In this document: piece by piece, positions 31,963-39,269 of the stretch | Position numbering within the stretch: the stretch's first letter is position 1 | Layout: each line of letters opens with the position of its first letter | NCBI GenBank assembly: GCA_937957805.1 | Contig: CALFXW010000175.1 | Location: 1 to 39,269, forward strand | Direction: 5' to 3' | DNA length: 39,269 nucleotides | DNA from: an uncultured Sphingopyxis sp. | GTDB taxonomy: Bacteria > Pseudomonadota > Alphaproteobacteria > Sphingomonadales > Sphingomonadaceae | The notes under the pieces: model-generated | Seen by the model: only the letters and a program-made list of their open reading frames with translations | Databases searched by the model: none | Told to the model about the DNA's origin: nothing | Program-made: the position numbers and the translations under genes

Positions 31963-33225
31963 ATGAGGAATTGGGCCAAATTTTCAGCAGCGTGCGCTAT
32001 GTGCATCGCTACGATGTTTGCCGCACCCGTTGCGGCCCAAGGCGTGATAGAGGGTTTTGCCACCGCCCCCAATAGCGGGGACACAGGCTGGGTGCTGGCG
32101 GCAAGCGCGATTGCGCTGCTCACCCTTGTTCCCGGCGCATTGCTCAGCCTCGGCGGGGCGCATGGCCGCGCGATGGTCGCACGGATTTTGCCCACGGCCA
32201 TCGCCGCAATCGCCATCAGCCTCCTCCTCTACATCGGCTTTGGCTATTCGCTGGCCTTTAGCGGCGATGGCAATGACTGGATTGGTTCGGGTGCCAATTT
32301 CATGCTGGGCGGCATGGGGACGATGCGCGATGGCACGACCATCGCCGAAACCGCCTTTGTCGCGTTGCAGGCCACCTATGTTTTCGCGGCGATTGCGATG
32401 TTGATTGGCTGGGTCGCGCCGCGCGCAGGGCGCGGCTGGATGATCGGCTTTGCCACATTGTGGAGCGTCATCGTCCTCACCCCTGTCATGCGCCTCATCT
32501 GGGGTGGCGGCTGGCTGGCGGGGCAAGGTGCGCTGGACGGCAGTGGCGGCCTTAGCATCTTTTTATCGGCCGCAGTGTCGGCGCTGGTCGCACTGGTGCT
32601 GATTGGTCGGCGCGCCGATGCCCCGCCTGCTGCCGCTGCCGACCCGACGGGACAGTTGACGGGCGCAGCACTGATGCTGGTGGGGATGGTGGCAATTGCC
32701 GGGGGTTCAACGCTGGGCGCGGGGGATAATGCGGCGGTTGCCATGCTGTCGCTCCTTTCCGCCGCAGCGACAGGGGCGCTTGGTCAATGCGCCCTGTCCC
32801 GCACATGGAACGCCGCTGCGCTGACCAAGGGGATATGGATTGCCATTGCCGCCATTGCAGTGGCGGGGGATGGCGTGGCGCTGGGTTCGGCGTGGATTAT
32901 CGCAGGCGCAGCGGTGCTGGTCGCCACGCTCGCCCGCATGTTGACGCCTGAACGCATCGGCTGGCAGGATGCGAGTGGCAGCATCATTCCCACCATCGCC
33001 GCCTGCCTGATTGGCGCGCTGCTATTTGCCCTGTTTCTGGGTTTCGCGCCCTTTGGCGGCTCCGGCTATCCCGAAGGGATGGGGATGGGCGACCAGATGC
33101 GCGCGCAAATCATCGCCTTTGGGCTCATCACCACCTGGTCGGCAGTGGGCAGCGCGATTGTCGCGCTCAGCATGGCGCTGATATTGCCAATGCGTGCGGG
33201 GCAGCTTGACCCCGACGCTGATTAG
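31963..33225 (+). CDS. Ammonium transporter (Amt/Rh)-family homologue lacking the pore histidines
   Basis: The 420-residue polytopic protein starts at ATG 31963 after GGGGAGGGAG and has an N-terminal signal-like segment, as many Amt proteins do. Homology is clear from NSGDTGWVLAASAIALLTLV, GFGYSLAF, the WGGGWL motif (W180) and LDGSGG at 191-196. The first conserved pore His (LDFAGGTVVH in AmtB, His168) is Phe at residue 200. The second (VHGVGG, His318) falls in SGSIIPTIAACLIG at about 342-344 with no His. The Amt helix motif GGLVR is changed to GGAHG. Length is normal. No glnK is adjacent. It may be a sensor, a transporter of something else, or a decaying paralogue. Confidence 0.8.
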   Translation: MRNWAKFSAACAMCIATMFAAPVAAQGVIEGFATAPNSGDTGWVLAASAIALLTLVPGALLSLGGAHGRAMVARILPTAIAAIAISLLLYIGFGYSLAFSGDGNDWIGSGANFMLGGMGTMRDGTTIAETAFVALQATYVFAAIAMLIGWVAPRAGRGWMIGFATLWSVIVLTPVMRLIWGGGWLAGQGALDGSGGLSIFLSAAVSALVALVLIGRRADAPPAAAADPTGQLTGAALMLVGMVAIAGGSTLGAGDNAAVAMLSLLSAAATGALGQCALSRTWNAAALTKGIWIAIAAIAVAGDGVALGSAWIIAGAAVLVATLARMLTPERIGWQDASGSIIPTIAACLIGALLFALFLGFAPFGGSGYPEGMGMGDQMRAQIIAFGLITTWSAVGSAIVALSMALILPMRAGQLDPDAD

Positions 33226-33267
33226 TCCGCGCATCAGGCCACAAATCCATAAACCACGCGGCCTGAG

Positions 33268-33969
33268 TCAAGCGGCAAGCCCTGCTGCACGCGCGCGCAT
33301 CAGCACCGCGTCGACGATGCGGTCGCAGCGCGCGCCGTCAAAGGCGAACACATCACCCATGCTGGCATCGATGGCGCTCGCCAAACCCTCCCGCAACAGG
33401 CCGCGCGCCCGAAAATGGCGGCTGCGCACGGTGGCGGCGGGCAGGTCGAGCATCGCTGCGACATCATCCACAGGCAGATCCTCCACCTCCCGCAGGACAA
33501 AGACGGTGCGAAAGCTTTCGGGCAGCGCGTCTATCCGCGCCTCCACCAACGCGCGCAATTGCGCCCGCAGCGCTTGGGCGTCGGGCTGGTTCTCGGGGCG
33601 CTCGGTAAAGGCGGTCTGGATATGCGGATCGGGCGAAAGCATGGCGGTTTCCAGGGGGATGACATTGGCATTGTGGCGGCGGATACGGGCGTAGGATTCG
33701 TTGATGGTGATGCGCGCCAGCCAGCTCGCCAGCGATGAATCGCCGCGAAAATTGCCGAGCGAAATCCATGCGTTGAGATAGGCTTGCTGCACCGCATCCT
33801 CCGCCTGCGCATCGTCGCGCAATATCGCGCGGGCGATGCGGAACAGGCGTTGGTTATTGCGACGCATTATTACTTCAAAGGCCATGCCATCCCCGCCCAG
33901 CACAGCGGCTATCAAGGACATATCATCGGCCATTTCATAATTTTTGCGCGGCAGGTTCACCTGTTCCAT
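33268..33969 (-). CDS. ECF-type sigma-70 factor
   Basis: The 233-residue product has sigma region 2 (about residues 30-98, with AILRDDAQAEDAVQQAYLNAW and FRGDSSLASWLARITINESY) and region 4 (about 145-195, with LPESFRTVFVLREVEDLPVDDVAAMLDLP then ATVRSRHFRARGLL). About 35 further residues follow region 4. It would direct RNA polymerase to a stress or envelope regulon. No anti-sigma factor is recognisable beside it. Upstream in the same direction are two small membrane proteins, 48 bases away. ATG 33969 is used; ATG 33933 is possible. Confidence 0.9.
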   Translation of the reverse strand: MEQVNLPRKNYEMADDMSLIAAVLGGDGMAFEVIMRRNNQRLFRIARAILRDDAQAEDAVQQAYLNAWISLGNFRGDSSLASWLARITINESYARIRRHNANVIPLETAMLSPDPHIQTAFTERPENQPDAQALRAQLRALVEARIDALPESFRTVFVLREVEDLPVDDVAAMLDLPAATVRSRHFRARGLLREGLASAIDASMGDVFAFDGARCDRIVDAVLMRARAAGLAA

Positions 33970-34017
33970 CCGCTATCCCCCCGTGGCAATGCTGTGCAGC
34001 GCGCAGCGTAAATTATG

Positions 34018-34464
34018 TCATTCCATTAAAAAAGGCGACCGTTCAGCCTGCGGCGCGGTCCCCACGCTATGATGATAGACCAGACGACCGCCCAGATAGC
34101 CGCCGGCTAAAAGCGTCAGCAAGCCGACCCCGGACAGGGCCAACGCCAACCCATCCGGCGGCTGGGGGCTGAAACCGCTAAAACCGATAATGAGCCGCAG
34201 GGCGAACAGGCTGAACGCGGCAAGCATCAACCCCATATGCCAATAGGCGGTGGTCATCACCGGCCCATCTTCGAGCCGCGCGAACTCAACCAGCCCGGCA
34301 AGCATCGCGACAAGGCCCATGGCGCACCCGACAATCAGCAACCCTGTCGACCATTGCCATGCCGTCCAGCCAAATTGCAGACCCGCAAAATCTGCCGCCA
34401 CCGCCATGCTCCAGCAAGCGACCGGGAAATGCACGATGGCCGGGTGGATCGGGTGGCGCATCAT
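34018..34464 (-). CDS. DUF2231-type membrane protein
   Basis: The 148-residue protein opens with the His/Pro motif MMRHPIHPAIVHFPVACWSM, typical of DUF2231, and has four hydrophobic helices (about residues 8-30, 38-60, 72-95 and 105-128). Conserved His residues in HPIHPAIVHFP, plus AYWHM, lie at membrane edges and could hold heme or metal (inference). The function of the family is unknown. ATG 34464 overlaps the stop of the upstream membrane gene (4 bases), so the two are probably partners. Confidence 0.82.
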   Translation of the reverse strand: MMRHPIHPAIVHFPVACWSMAVAADFAGLQFGWTAWQWSTGLLIVGCAMGLVAMLAGLVEFARLEDGPVMTTAYWHMGLMLAAFSLFALRLIIGFSGFSPQPPDGLALALSGVGLLTLLAGGYLGGRLVYHHSVGTAPQAERSPFLME

Positions 34465-34802
34465 GCCACCACGACGCTCGCCAGCGTCAAAAAGCCGGCG
34501 ACGGCCACTGCTGCATGTACGGCCACGATTGCCTTTGGTGGCAATTTTTGCCGCAGGTGGAAGGATGCGAGGAAAAATCCACCCAGCGCTGCTACGAGCA
34601 GCAGCGTAAAAGCAATCGCCAGCGGTTGCGCGCCAGTCCCCCGCAGCAACAGCAGGCCAACAAGCACCAAACCGGTTGCACCAAGCGCCGCATGCAACAG
34701 CGATAACGCCCAGGGCGCAAATTGCCCCTTCCAGATGCGCGTCGCCATCACCAGACCGCCAATCGCGGCAACACCAAAAACCGCCAATGCACTATAGAGC
34801 AT
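34461..34802 (-). CDS. Small four-helix membrane protein, unrecognised
   Basis: ATG 34802 follows a clear ribosome binding site (GAGGAGG) and gives 113 residues; the longer frame to 34856 is rejected. Four hydrophobic helices are visible: MLYSALAVFGVAAIGGLVMA, WALSLLHAALGATGLVLVGL, LAIAFTLLLVAALGGFFLAS and IVAVHAAVAVAGFLTLASVV. Two His lie within or near helices (LLHAALG, VAVHAAV). It is the first gene of the membrane pair / sigma-factor cluster and overlaps the DUF2231 gene. No characterised family is recognised. Confidence 0.72.
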   Translation of the reverse strand: MLYSALAVFGVAAIGGLVMATRIWKGQFAPWALSLLHAALGATGLVLVGLLLLRGTGAQPLAIAFTLLLVAALGGFFLASFHLRQKLPPKAIVAVHAAVAVAGFLTLASVVVA

Positions 34803-34945
34803 ATCATCCTCCTCAACCGGCAAACTGACGCTGAGCGCCAAAGGCTTGCCCTCCATTGCATTGGATGCGCGGTGCAGGCGCTGCGTTCCCGAATTGGGAA
34901 AATAATGCGGTTGAGCTGATTGAATGCGCCGATAGGCACCAATTA

Positions 34946-35049
34946 GGCAAATGGCCCCGGTGTTACAGCTGTGCCGCCTGCCGCGCTATCGCTTGGCATT
35001 TTTCGGGGAAACCGTCCCCCGGACGGTTTCTAACACCCGAAAAATGGTG
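34946..35049. repeat. tRNA-abutting palindromic repeat, copy 2 (next to tRNA-Ala)
   Basis: 34978-35049 matches 24756-24827 at 71 of 72 bases, and the outer edge GGCAAATGGCCCC recurs at 34946. The nested palindrome is perfect here: outer TTTTTCGGG/CCCGAAAAA, inner GAAACCGTCC/GGACGGTTTC with a CCC loop. It ends at the CCA of tRNA-Ala. The remainder of 34803-34945 shows no gene or clear signal. Confidence 0.85.
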
Positions 35050-35120
35050 GAGCCTAGCGGGATCGAACCGCTGACCTCCTGCATGCCATGCAGGCGCTCT
35101 CCCAGCTGAGCTAAGGCCCC
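35045..35120 (-). tRNA. tRNA-Ala (anticodon GGC)
   Basis: The 76-base gene on the minus strand begins GGGGCCT, pairing with AGGCTCC before an encoded A-CCA; this includes the alanine identity pair G3:U70. The D arm is TTAGCTCAGCTGGGAGAGC. The anticodon stem CCTGC/GCAGG carries the loop ATGGCAT, anticodon GGC (reads GCC/GCU). The T loop is GTTCGATCC. Confidence 0.96.
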
Positions 35121-35127
35121 CCAACAT

Positions 35128-35147
35128 GATTGCGCAGCTACGCAATC
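35128..35147. other. Perfect 7-bp hairpin just upstream of tRNA-Ala
   Basis: GATTGCG at 35128-35134 and CGCAATC at 35141-35147 flank a 6-base loop (CAGCTA). It lies 7 bases before the mature 5' end of the tRNA on the transcript strand, so it could fold in the precursor leader. Confidence 0.45.
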
Positions 35148-35214
35148 ACGGGTGAGGCGCGCCCATTAGCCAGCGGCGCGCATGCTGGCAAGGGGCTTTG
35201 CGCCCCTCGATACG

Positions 35215-35243
35215 AAAAACTGCCCCAAAGATTGTCGGGGCAA
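35215..35243 (-). terminator. Intrinsic terminator of the FYDLN-protein gene
   Basis: On the minus strand, 10 bases after the stop, TGCCCC (35237-35242) pairs with GGGGCA (35221-35226) around a 10-base loop. GTTTTT follows at 35215-35220: a standard stem plus U tract. Confidence 0.75.
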
Positions 35244-35252
35244 CTCAAACGA

Positions 35253-35582
35253 TCAATTATCCTCACCCTCGGCTTCGCCGGTATCGACCCCCAGGTCGCT
35301 GTCATCGCCCAGATCGACATCGGCATCGGGCGAAACATTGTCATCATCGACATCGGCGTCGAGGTCGAGATCATTGTCCGCACCCTCATCCGCCTGTTGC
35401 GATTCGACATTGCCGGGCTTCAACTGCTCAAAAGGCATCGGCTGCTTGGACTTCAGCACGGGTTCGGGCATCCAGGCATAGCTGCACGATATGCAACTCA
35501 CCGGATCTTCCTTGCCCAGATCATAAAAGCGCGTGCCACATTTGGGACAGCTACGCTTTGTGCCCCATTCAGCCTTAATCAT
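35253..35582 (-). CDS. FYDLN-acid protein (TIGR02300 type)
   Basis: The 109-residue protein has an N-terminal zinc-ribbon-like part with two CxxC pairs (RSCPKCGTRFYDLGK and VSCISCSY), including the diagnostic FYDLN-like FYDLG. A strongly acidic, low-complexity tail (about residues 65-109; DNDLDLDADVDDDNV) follows. It is common and conserved in alphaproteobacteria but has no established function; the zinc ribbon and acidic tail suggest interaction with nucleic-acid-binding or basic proteins (inference). It diverges from aroA, as in many sphingomonads, and ends in a clear terminator. Confidence 0.92.
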   Translation of the reverse strand: MIKAEWGTKRSCPKCGTRFYDLGKEDPVSCISCSYAWMPEPVLKSKQPMPFEQLKPGNVESQQADEGADNDLDLDADVDDDNVSPDADVDLGDDSDLGVDTGEAEGEDN

Positions 35583-35707
35583 AAAGCGAATAACCCATTA
35601 TATAAATTAAAGAAAAACACAAAGCGCGCCGGGCGATTCCGCCCCATACGCCAAGAATCGGTGCGCCTTGCCAGAAAGCAATGCCGCTGTCAAAAGCCGC
35701 GACCATC

Positions 35708-37042
35708 ATGTCCAGCCAATCACGCCCCCCGCAACGCGCGCAATTTCAGCATATCGGTCCGATCCAAGGCACGATCACCGTTCCCGGCGACAAGTCGATC
35801 AGCCACCGCGCGATCATGCTGGCGGCATTGGCGGTGGGGGAAAGCCGGATCAGCGGCCTGCTGGAGGGGGAGGATGTGCTCGCCACTGCCGCCGCCATGC
35901 GCGCGATGGGCAGCCACATCGAACGCGACGATGACGGCGATTGGCGGGTATATGGGGTTGGGGTTGGCGCCCTCCTCCAACCCGTGCAGGCGCTCGATAT
36001 GGGTAACAGCGGCACCTCCACCCGGCTGTTGATGGGGCTGATTGCCAGCCACGCGATACGTGCGACCTTCATCGGCGATGCCTCGCTCTCCGTCCGGCCG
36101 ATGGGCCGTGTCATCGAACCGCTCAGCCAGATGGGGGCGGATATCCACGCGACCGAAGGTCGCTTGCCGCTGATGATAGGCGGCATGGTGCCCGCTATCC
36201 CCATAAGCTATCGTCTGCCGGTCGCCTCTGCGCAGGTGAAGAGCGCGATCATGCTCGCCGCGCTCAATACGCCGGGCATATGTGAGATTATTGAGCCGGT
36301 GCCGACCCGCGACCATAGCGAAAGGATGCTGGCCGGATTTGGTGCGGACGTCACGGTCGAGCGGGTGGGTGGCGCGCGCCATATCCGCGTTGCGGGGGAG
36401 GCGCAGTTGCGCCCGCAGACGCTGACCGTCCCCGGCGACCCCAGTTCTGCAGCCTTTTTTGCGGTTGCTGCCTCCATCATTCCGGGCAGTATGGTTACCA
36501 TCCGCAATGTCGGCATGAACCCGACGCGCAGCGGCATTTTCAAACTGCTGCGCGCGATGGGCGGCGCCATCGTCGAAGAAAATGCCCGCAGCGTCGGCGG
36601 CGAAACGGTTGCCGATCTGGTGGTGCGCCACGCGCCGCTTTGCGCTGTGGAACCCGACCCGGCGGACGCCCCGTCGATGATCGACGAGTTTCCGGTTGCC
36701 TTCATCGCTGCAGCTTTGGCGCAAGGACGCAGCGTCTTTCGTGGTCTCGACGAACTGCGTGTCAAGGAATCGGATCGGATCAGCGCCATGGCGGCGGCGC
36801 TCAAGGCGATGGGCGCCGTGGTGGAGGAACTGCCCGACGGCATCGCCATTACCGGTAGCGGGGGCGAAAAATTGCCCGGTGGTGGCGATATCCTTGGCCT
36901 GCTCGACCATCGTATCTGTATGGCAACTGCTATTGGCGGCCTGATGTGCCGCGCGCCCGTCACCATCGATGACATGGCACCCGTCGCCACCAGTTTTCCT
37001 GCCTTTTCGCAGCTTCTGGGGCAATTGCTGGGGGACAGCTGA
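35708..37042 (+). CDS. aroA: 3-phosphoshikimate 1-carboxyvinyltransferase (EPSP synthase)
   Basis: AroA joins phosphoenolpyruvate and shikimate 3-phosphate in the shikimate pathway. Signatures run from VPGDKSISHRAIMLAAL through LLEGEDVLATAAAMRAMG, LDMGNSGTSTRL, PMGRVIEPL, SAQVKSAIMLAAL and PSMIDEFPV to LRVKESDRISAMA. It is of the class II type also found in Agrobacterium and Bacillus, but has Gly in the GNSGTS loop where the glyphosate-insensitive CP4 enzyme has Ala. ATG 35708 gives 444 residues; ATG 35681 is possible and neither has a strong ribosome binding site. It heads the aroA-cmk-rpsA cluster. Confidence 0.95.
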   Translation: MSSQSRPPQRAQFQHIGPIQGTITVPGDKSISHRAIMLAALAVGESRISGLLEGEDVLATAAAMRAMGSHIERDDDGDWRVYGVGVGALLQPVQALDMGNSGTSTRLLMGLIASHAIRATFIGDASLSVRPMGRVIEPLSQMGADIHATEGRLPLMIGGMVPAIPISYRLPVASAQVKSAIMLAALNTPGICEIIEPVPTRDHSERMLAGFGADVTVERVGGARHIRVAGEAQLRPQTLTVPGDPSSAAFFAVAASIIPGSMVTIRNVGMNPTRSGIFKLLRAMGGAIVEENARSVGGETVADLVVRHAPLCAVEPDPADAPSMIDEFPVAFIAAALAQGRSVFRGLDELRVKESDRISAMAAALKAMGAVVEELPDGIAITGSGGEKLPGGGDILGLLDHRICMATAIGGLMCRAPVTIDDMAPVATSFPAFSQLLGQLLGDS

Positions 37043-37150
37043 TCTTCGCCTTTTCCCTTTGTGATGAAGATTTTGCCTTTGCATCGCGTTAAGGATATGA
37101 TGCTATACCAACCTTGGGCGGGGGACGCCTGACGGGGACAAATAGCAAAG

Positions 37151-37780
37151 ATGATCATTGCGGTTGATGGGCCGACGGCTGCTGGCAAAGGAACGATCGC
37201 GCGCGCGGTCGCCGAGCATTTTCGCCTGCCCTATCTCGACACCGGCCTCCTCTATCGCGCGGTGGGACGGCAGGTCGAAATCATGGGTGGTGACCCCGAC
37301 AACCCCTTTGACGCACGTTCGGCATGTACATTTCCCGAAGGTTTGCTTGACAACCCTATCCTGCGGACGGAGGCGGTGGGCGGCCTTGCCAGCCGTGTAT
37401 CGATCCACCCGCAAGTGCGCGAAGCACTGATGGCGCGCCAGCGTGATTTTGCCCATCAGGCGGGTGGCGCGGTGCTCGACGGACGTGATATTGGCACGGT
37501 AATTGTGCCCGATGCGGACGTAAAACTGTTCATCACGGCGAGCGCGGCGGCCCGGGTGCAACGTCGCTTTTCCGAAATGCGCGCGCGCGGTGTTCCCATC
37601 GATCGGGAGGATATCGCCGCCGACATTGCAAAACGGGATGCGCGCGACAGCGAACGCGCCAACGCCCCGTTGATGGCCGCGGCTGATGCAATTCGCATCG
37701 ACACCACTTTATTGTCGAGCGACGAAGCGATTGCCACCGCGATCGCATCTATCAACATGCACCACCGCGCCGCCAAATAG
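37151..37780 (+). CDS. cmk: Cytidylate kinase
   Basis: Cmk phosphorylates CMP and dCMP. The 209-residue protein has the P-loop GPTAAGKGTIARAVAEHF at residues 6-23, the CMP-binding LDTGLLYRAVG, the DGRDIGTVIVPDADVKLFIT segment and the lid-region Arg residues in RRFSEMRARG and KRDARDSERANAPL. ATG 37151 is 108 bases after aroA. The gap to aroA has no clear terminator, so the two may be co-transcribed. A terminator follows the stop. Confidence 0.96.
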   Translation: MIIAVDGPTAAGKGTIARAVAEHFRLPYLDTGLLYRAVGRQVEIMGGDPDNPFDARSACTFPEGLLDNPILRTEAVGGLASRVSIHPQVREALMARQRDFAHQAGGAVLDGRDIGTVIVPDADVKLFITASAAARVQRRFSEMRARGVPIDREDIAADIAKRDARDSERANAPLMAAADAIRIDTTLLSSDEAIATAIASINMHHRAAK

Positions 37781-37793
37781 GGCTATCTTATCA

Positions 37794-37815
37794 GCAAGGA
37801 TTTCCTTGCATTTTT
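37794..37815 (+). terminator. Intrinsic terminator after cmk
   Basis: GCAAGG at 37794-37799 pairs with CCTTGC at 37804-37809 around the loop ATTT. A single A and TTTTT at 37811-37815 follow. It lies 13 bases past the cmk stop, separating cmk from rpsA. Confidence 0.75.
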
Positions 37816-37959
37816 GCCAGAACCAGCCTAAGCGCGCGCCCGTCCGTCGGGCCTTCCCCCATGGTGAACATCATATTGCGCCATCGCAGCGCAATCCGTT
37901 TGCTTTAATGGTCGGCTTTGATTGGATGCTGCGGATGGCATGCGGCCGCCGTGGCAGTT

Positions 37960-37995
37960 CGGCCAACAAGACCAGCGGAACCAACCGCTTGGCCG
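37960..37995 (+). promoter_or_regulatory. Candidate structured leader of rpsA
   Basis: CGGCCAA at 37960-37966 pairs with TTGGCCG at 37989-37995. Inside, GCGG at 37975-37978 pairs with CCGC at 37985-37988 around AACCAA, leaving an 8-base bulge on the 5' side. The structure ends 27 bases before the rpsA ATG, next to the ribosome binding site AAAGGA. The 242-base gap 37781-38022 between the cmk terminator and rpsA must contain the rpsA promoter, which I could not pin down. Confidence 0.45.
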
Positions 37996-38022
37996 GAAAT
38001 ATTGTTAAAGGAAACCAACCCT

Positions 38023-39269
38023 ATGGCCTCTACGGCTAACCCGACGCGCGATGATTTTGCCGCGCTTTTGAATGACAGTCTTGGCGGTGCCGACACGCAG
38101 TTTGAAGGCCGCGTGGTCAAGGGCACTATTACCGCGATTGAAAATGACCTCGCCATCATCGACGTTGGTTTGAAGAGCGAAGGCCGCGTGCCGCTGCGCG
38201 AATTTGCAGCGCCGGGTCAAAAGGCTGAATTAAACGTCGGCGACGAAGTGGAAGTCTTTGTTGACCGCGTCGAAAATGCGATGGGCGAAGCGATGTTGAG
38301 CCGCGACCGCGCGCGCCGCGAAGCCGCTTGGGATCGTCTGGAAACCGAATTTGCCAACGAAGGGCGCGTCGAAGGCGTCATCTTTGGCCGCGTCAAGGGT
38401 GGTTTCACCGTTGACCTCGGCGGCGCTGTGGCATTCCTGCCCGGCAGCCAGGTCGATATCCGCCCGGTGCGCGATGTTCAGCCGCTGATCGATCTGCCGC
38501 AGCCGTTCCAAATCCTTAAAATGGATCGCCGTCGCGGCAATATCGTCGTCTCGCGTCGTGCCATTTTGGAAGAAACCCGCGCTGAACAGCGCAGCGGCCT
38601 CATCCAAAATCTGGCCGAAGGGCAGATTATTGAGGGCGTGGTCAAAAATATCACCGACTATGGTGCCTTTGTTGATCTGGGTGGTATCGACGGCCTGCTC
38701 CATGTCACCGACATGAGCTACAAGCGCGTCAACCACCCCAATGAGGTCATCAACATCGGGGATTCGGTGCGCGTGCAGATCGTCCGCATCAACCGCGACA
38801 CGCAGCGCATTTCGCTGGGCATGAAGCAGCTTGAAAGCGATCCGTGGGAAGGGGCCGAAGCCAAATATCCGCTGCACGGCAAATTCTCGGGCCGCGTCAC
38901 CAACATCACCGAATATGGTGCCTTCGTCGAACTGGAACCGGGCATCGAAGGTCTGGTCCATGTTTCGGAAATGAGCTGGACGAAAAAGAACGTCCATCCC
39001 GGCAAAATCGTTTCGACCAGTCAGGAAGTCGAAGTCACCATCATCGAAGTGGACAGCGACAAGCGTCGTATCAGCCTCGGCCTCAAGCAAGCGCAGTCGA
39101 ACCCGTGGGAAAGCTTTGCCAGCAATCATCCGGTTGGCTCGACCGTCGAAGGCGAAGTCAAGAACGCCACCGAATTTGGTCTGTTCATCGGCCTGCCGGG
39201 CGATGTCGATGGCATGGTGCACATGTCCGATATTGCGTGGGGCATTTCGGGTGAAGACGCGCTCAACCT
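38023..39269 (+). CDS. rpsA: 30S ribosomal protein S1 (3' end beyond the window)
   Basis: The open frame of 415 codons runs off the window edge. S1 binds mRNA and helps the 30S subunit unfold and load it. Repeated S1/OB domains are visible: the first near residues 28-95 (VVKGTITAIENDLAIIDVG), the second near 112-180 (RVEGVIFGRVKGGFTVDLGG), then IEGVVKNITDYGAFVDLGG and FSGRVTNITEYGAFVELEPG. A fifth starts with VEGEVKNATEFGLFIG. The ATG at 38023 follows AAAGGA. Expected full length is about 570 residues. The coding strand is GC-rich but with highly regular codon use, as expected for a highly expressed gene. Confidence 0.97.
   Translation, partial: MASTANPTRDDFAALLNDSLGGADTQFEGRVVKGTITAIENDLAIIDVGLKSEGRVPLREFAAPGQKAELNVGDEVEVFVDRVENAMGEAMLSRDRARREAAWDRLETEFANEGRVEGVIFGRVKGGFTVDLGGAVAFLPGSQVDIRPVRDVQPLIDLPQPFQILKMDRRRGNIVVSRRAILEETRAEQRSGLIQNLAEGQIIEGVVKNITDYGAFVDLGGIDGLLHVTDMSYKRVNHPNEVINIGDSVRVQIVRINRDTQRISLGMKQLESDPWEGAEAKYPLHGKFSGRVTNITEYGAFVELEPGIEGLVHVSEMSWTKKNVHPGKIVSTSQEVEVTIIEVDSDKRRISLGLKQAQSNPWESFASNHPVGSTVEGEVKNATEFGLFIGLPGDVDGMVHMSDIAWGISGEDALN

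Noticed and set aside
36001..36030. Glyphosate-insensitive EPSP synthase of the CP4 kind
   Set aside because: The PEP-site loop reads GNSGTS with Gly at the position that is Ala in CP4, so the sequence gives no support for natural insensitivity.
35720..37084. Long minus-strand open frame (about 454 codons) opposite aroA
   Set aside because: It is a composition shadow of aroA: GC-rich codon bias leaves the opposite strand open. The translation is rich in Arg/His/Gly with no family resemblance.
38230..39222. Minus-strand open frame of about 330 codons opposite rpsA
   Set aside because: It mirrors S1 repeats on the other strand and has no independent ribosome binding site or recognisable domain.

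Overview
Organism and integrity. From about base 650 onward the window is GC-rich DNA of an alphaproteobacterium, most likely of the order Sphingomonadales. The pointers are the rpmH-rnpA-yidD-yidC-engB block, the adjacent Smr / MltA / Tim44-like trio, an FYDLN-acid (TIGR02300-type) protein, the aroA-cmk-rpsA order, ATGA-type gene overlaps and many small palindromic intergenic repeats. The assignment rests on protein and synteny recognition only. The first ~640 bases are different: AT-richer DNA encoding the C-terminal part of a Bacteroidota-type S46 dipeptidyl-peptidase, joined in frame to the last residues of ribosomal protein L34. This looks like a chimeric contig or clone junction, not biology.

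Layout. 1-684: foreign S46 peptidase fragment and L34 remnant. 659-5551 (+): rnpA, yidD, yidC, engB, a glutathione S-transferase and dapE. 5523-8719 (-): Smr protein, MltA, Tim44-like protein and an unrecognised protein. 8720-9158: gene-free stretch with a strongly palindromic element. 9159-13250 (+): a FabH-like ketosynthase, PutP, a class II aldolase and an orphan [2Fe-2S] subunit. 13324-16664 (-): thiS-thiG, a GrpB-family protein and a glutamate/dicarboxylate symporter. 16836-20938 (-): a tightly overlapping cluster dnaJ-like > yihY > fabI > VOC > aroC, preceded at its 3' end by a 32-bp tandem repeat. 21030-22537 (+): pdxH and a CDF metal exporter. 22534-24086: divergent serine hydrolase and small membrane protein. 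24087-24822: a 736-base gene-free block built of repeat modules. 24823-28445: tRNA-Leu(CAA), an aldehyde dehydrogenase and divergent edd. 28532-33225: thiolase, small secreted Arg/Asp-rich protein, SH3 protein, 2-hydroxyacid dehydrogenase and a degenerate Amt-like protein. 33268-34802 (-): an ECF sigma factor behind two small membrane proteins. 34946-35582: tRNA-Ala(GGC) with its repeat, and the FYDLN protein. 35708-39269 (+): aroA, cmk and rpsA (cut by the window end).

How the genes work together. Most content is core housekeeping: RNase P and membrane-protein insertion, lysine/peptidoglycan precursor (dapE), cell-wall turnover (MltA), fatty-acid synthesis (fabI, KAS III-like), the shikimate pathway (aroA, aroC), thiamine (thiS, thiG), B6 (pdxH), Entner-Doudoroff (edd) and translation (rpsA, tRNAs).

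Most interesting items: a 72-bp palindromic element, identical at 71 positions, abutting the CCA ends of two different tRNA genes; an Amt-family protein without either pore histidine; an orphan molybdenum-hydroxylase iron-sulfur subunit with altered cofactor-facing residues; a ThiS that ends GGGA, not GG; a 100-bp nested palindrome; a 32-bp tandem array supplying the aroC stop codon; and a mosaic of shared repeat modules in two intergenic regions. I did not find a convincing new multi-gene system such as a defence or mobile island.
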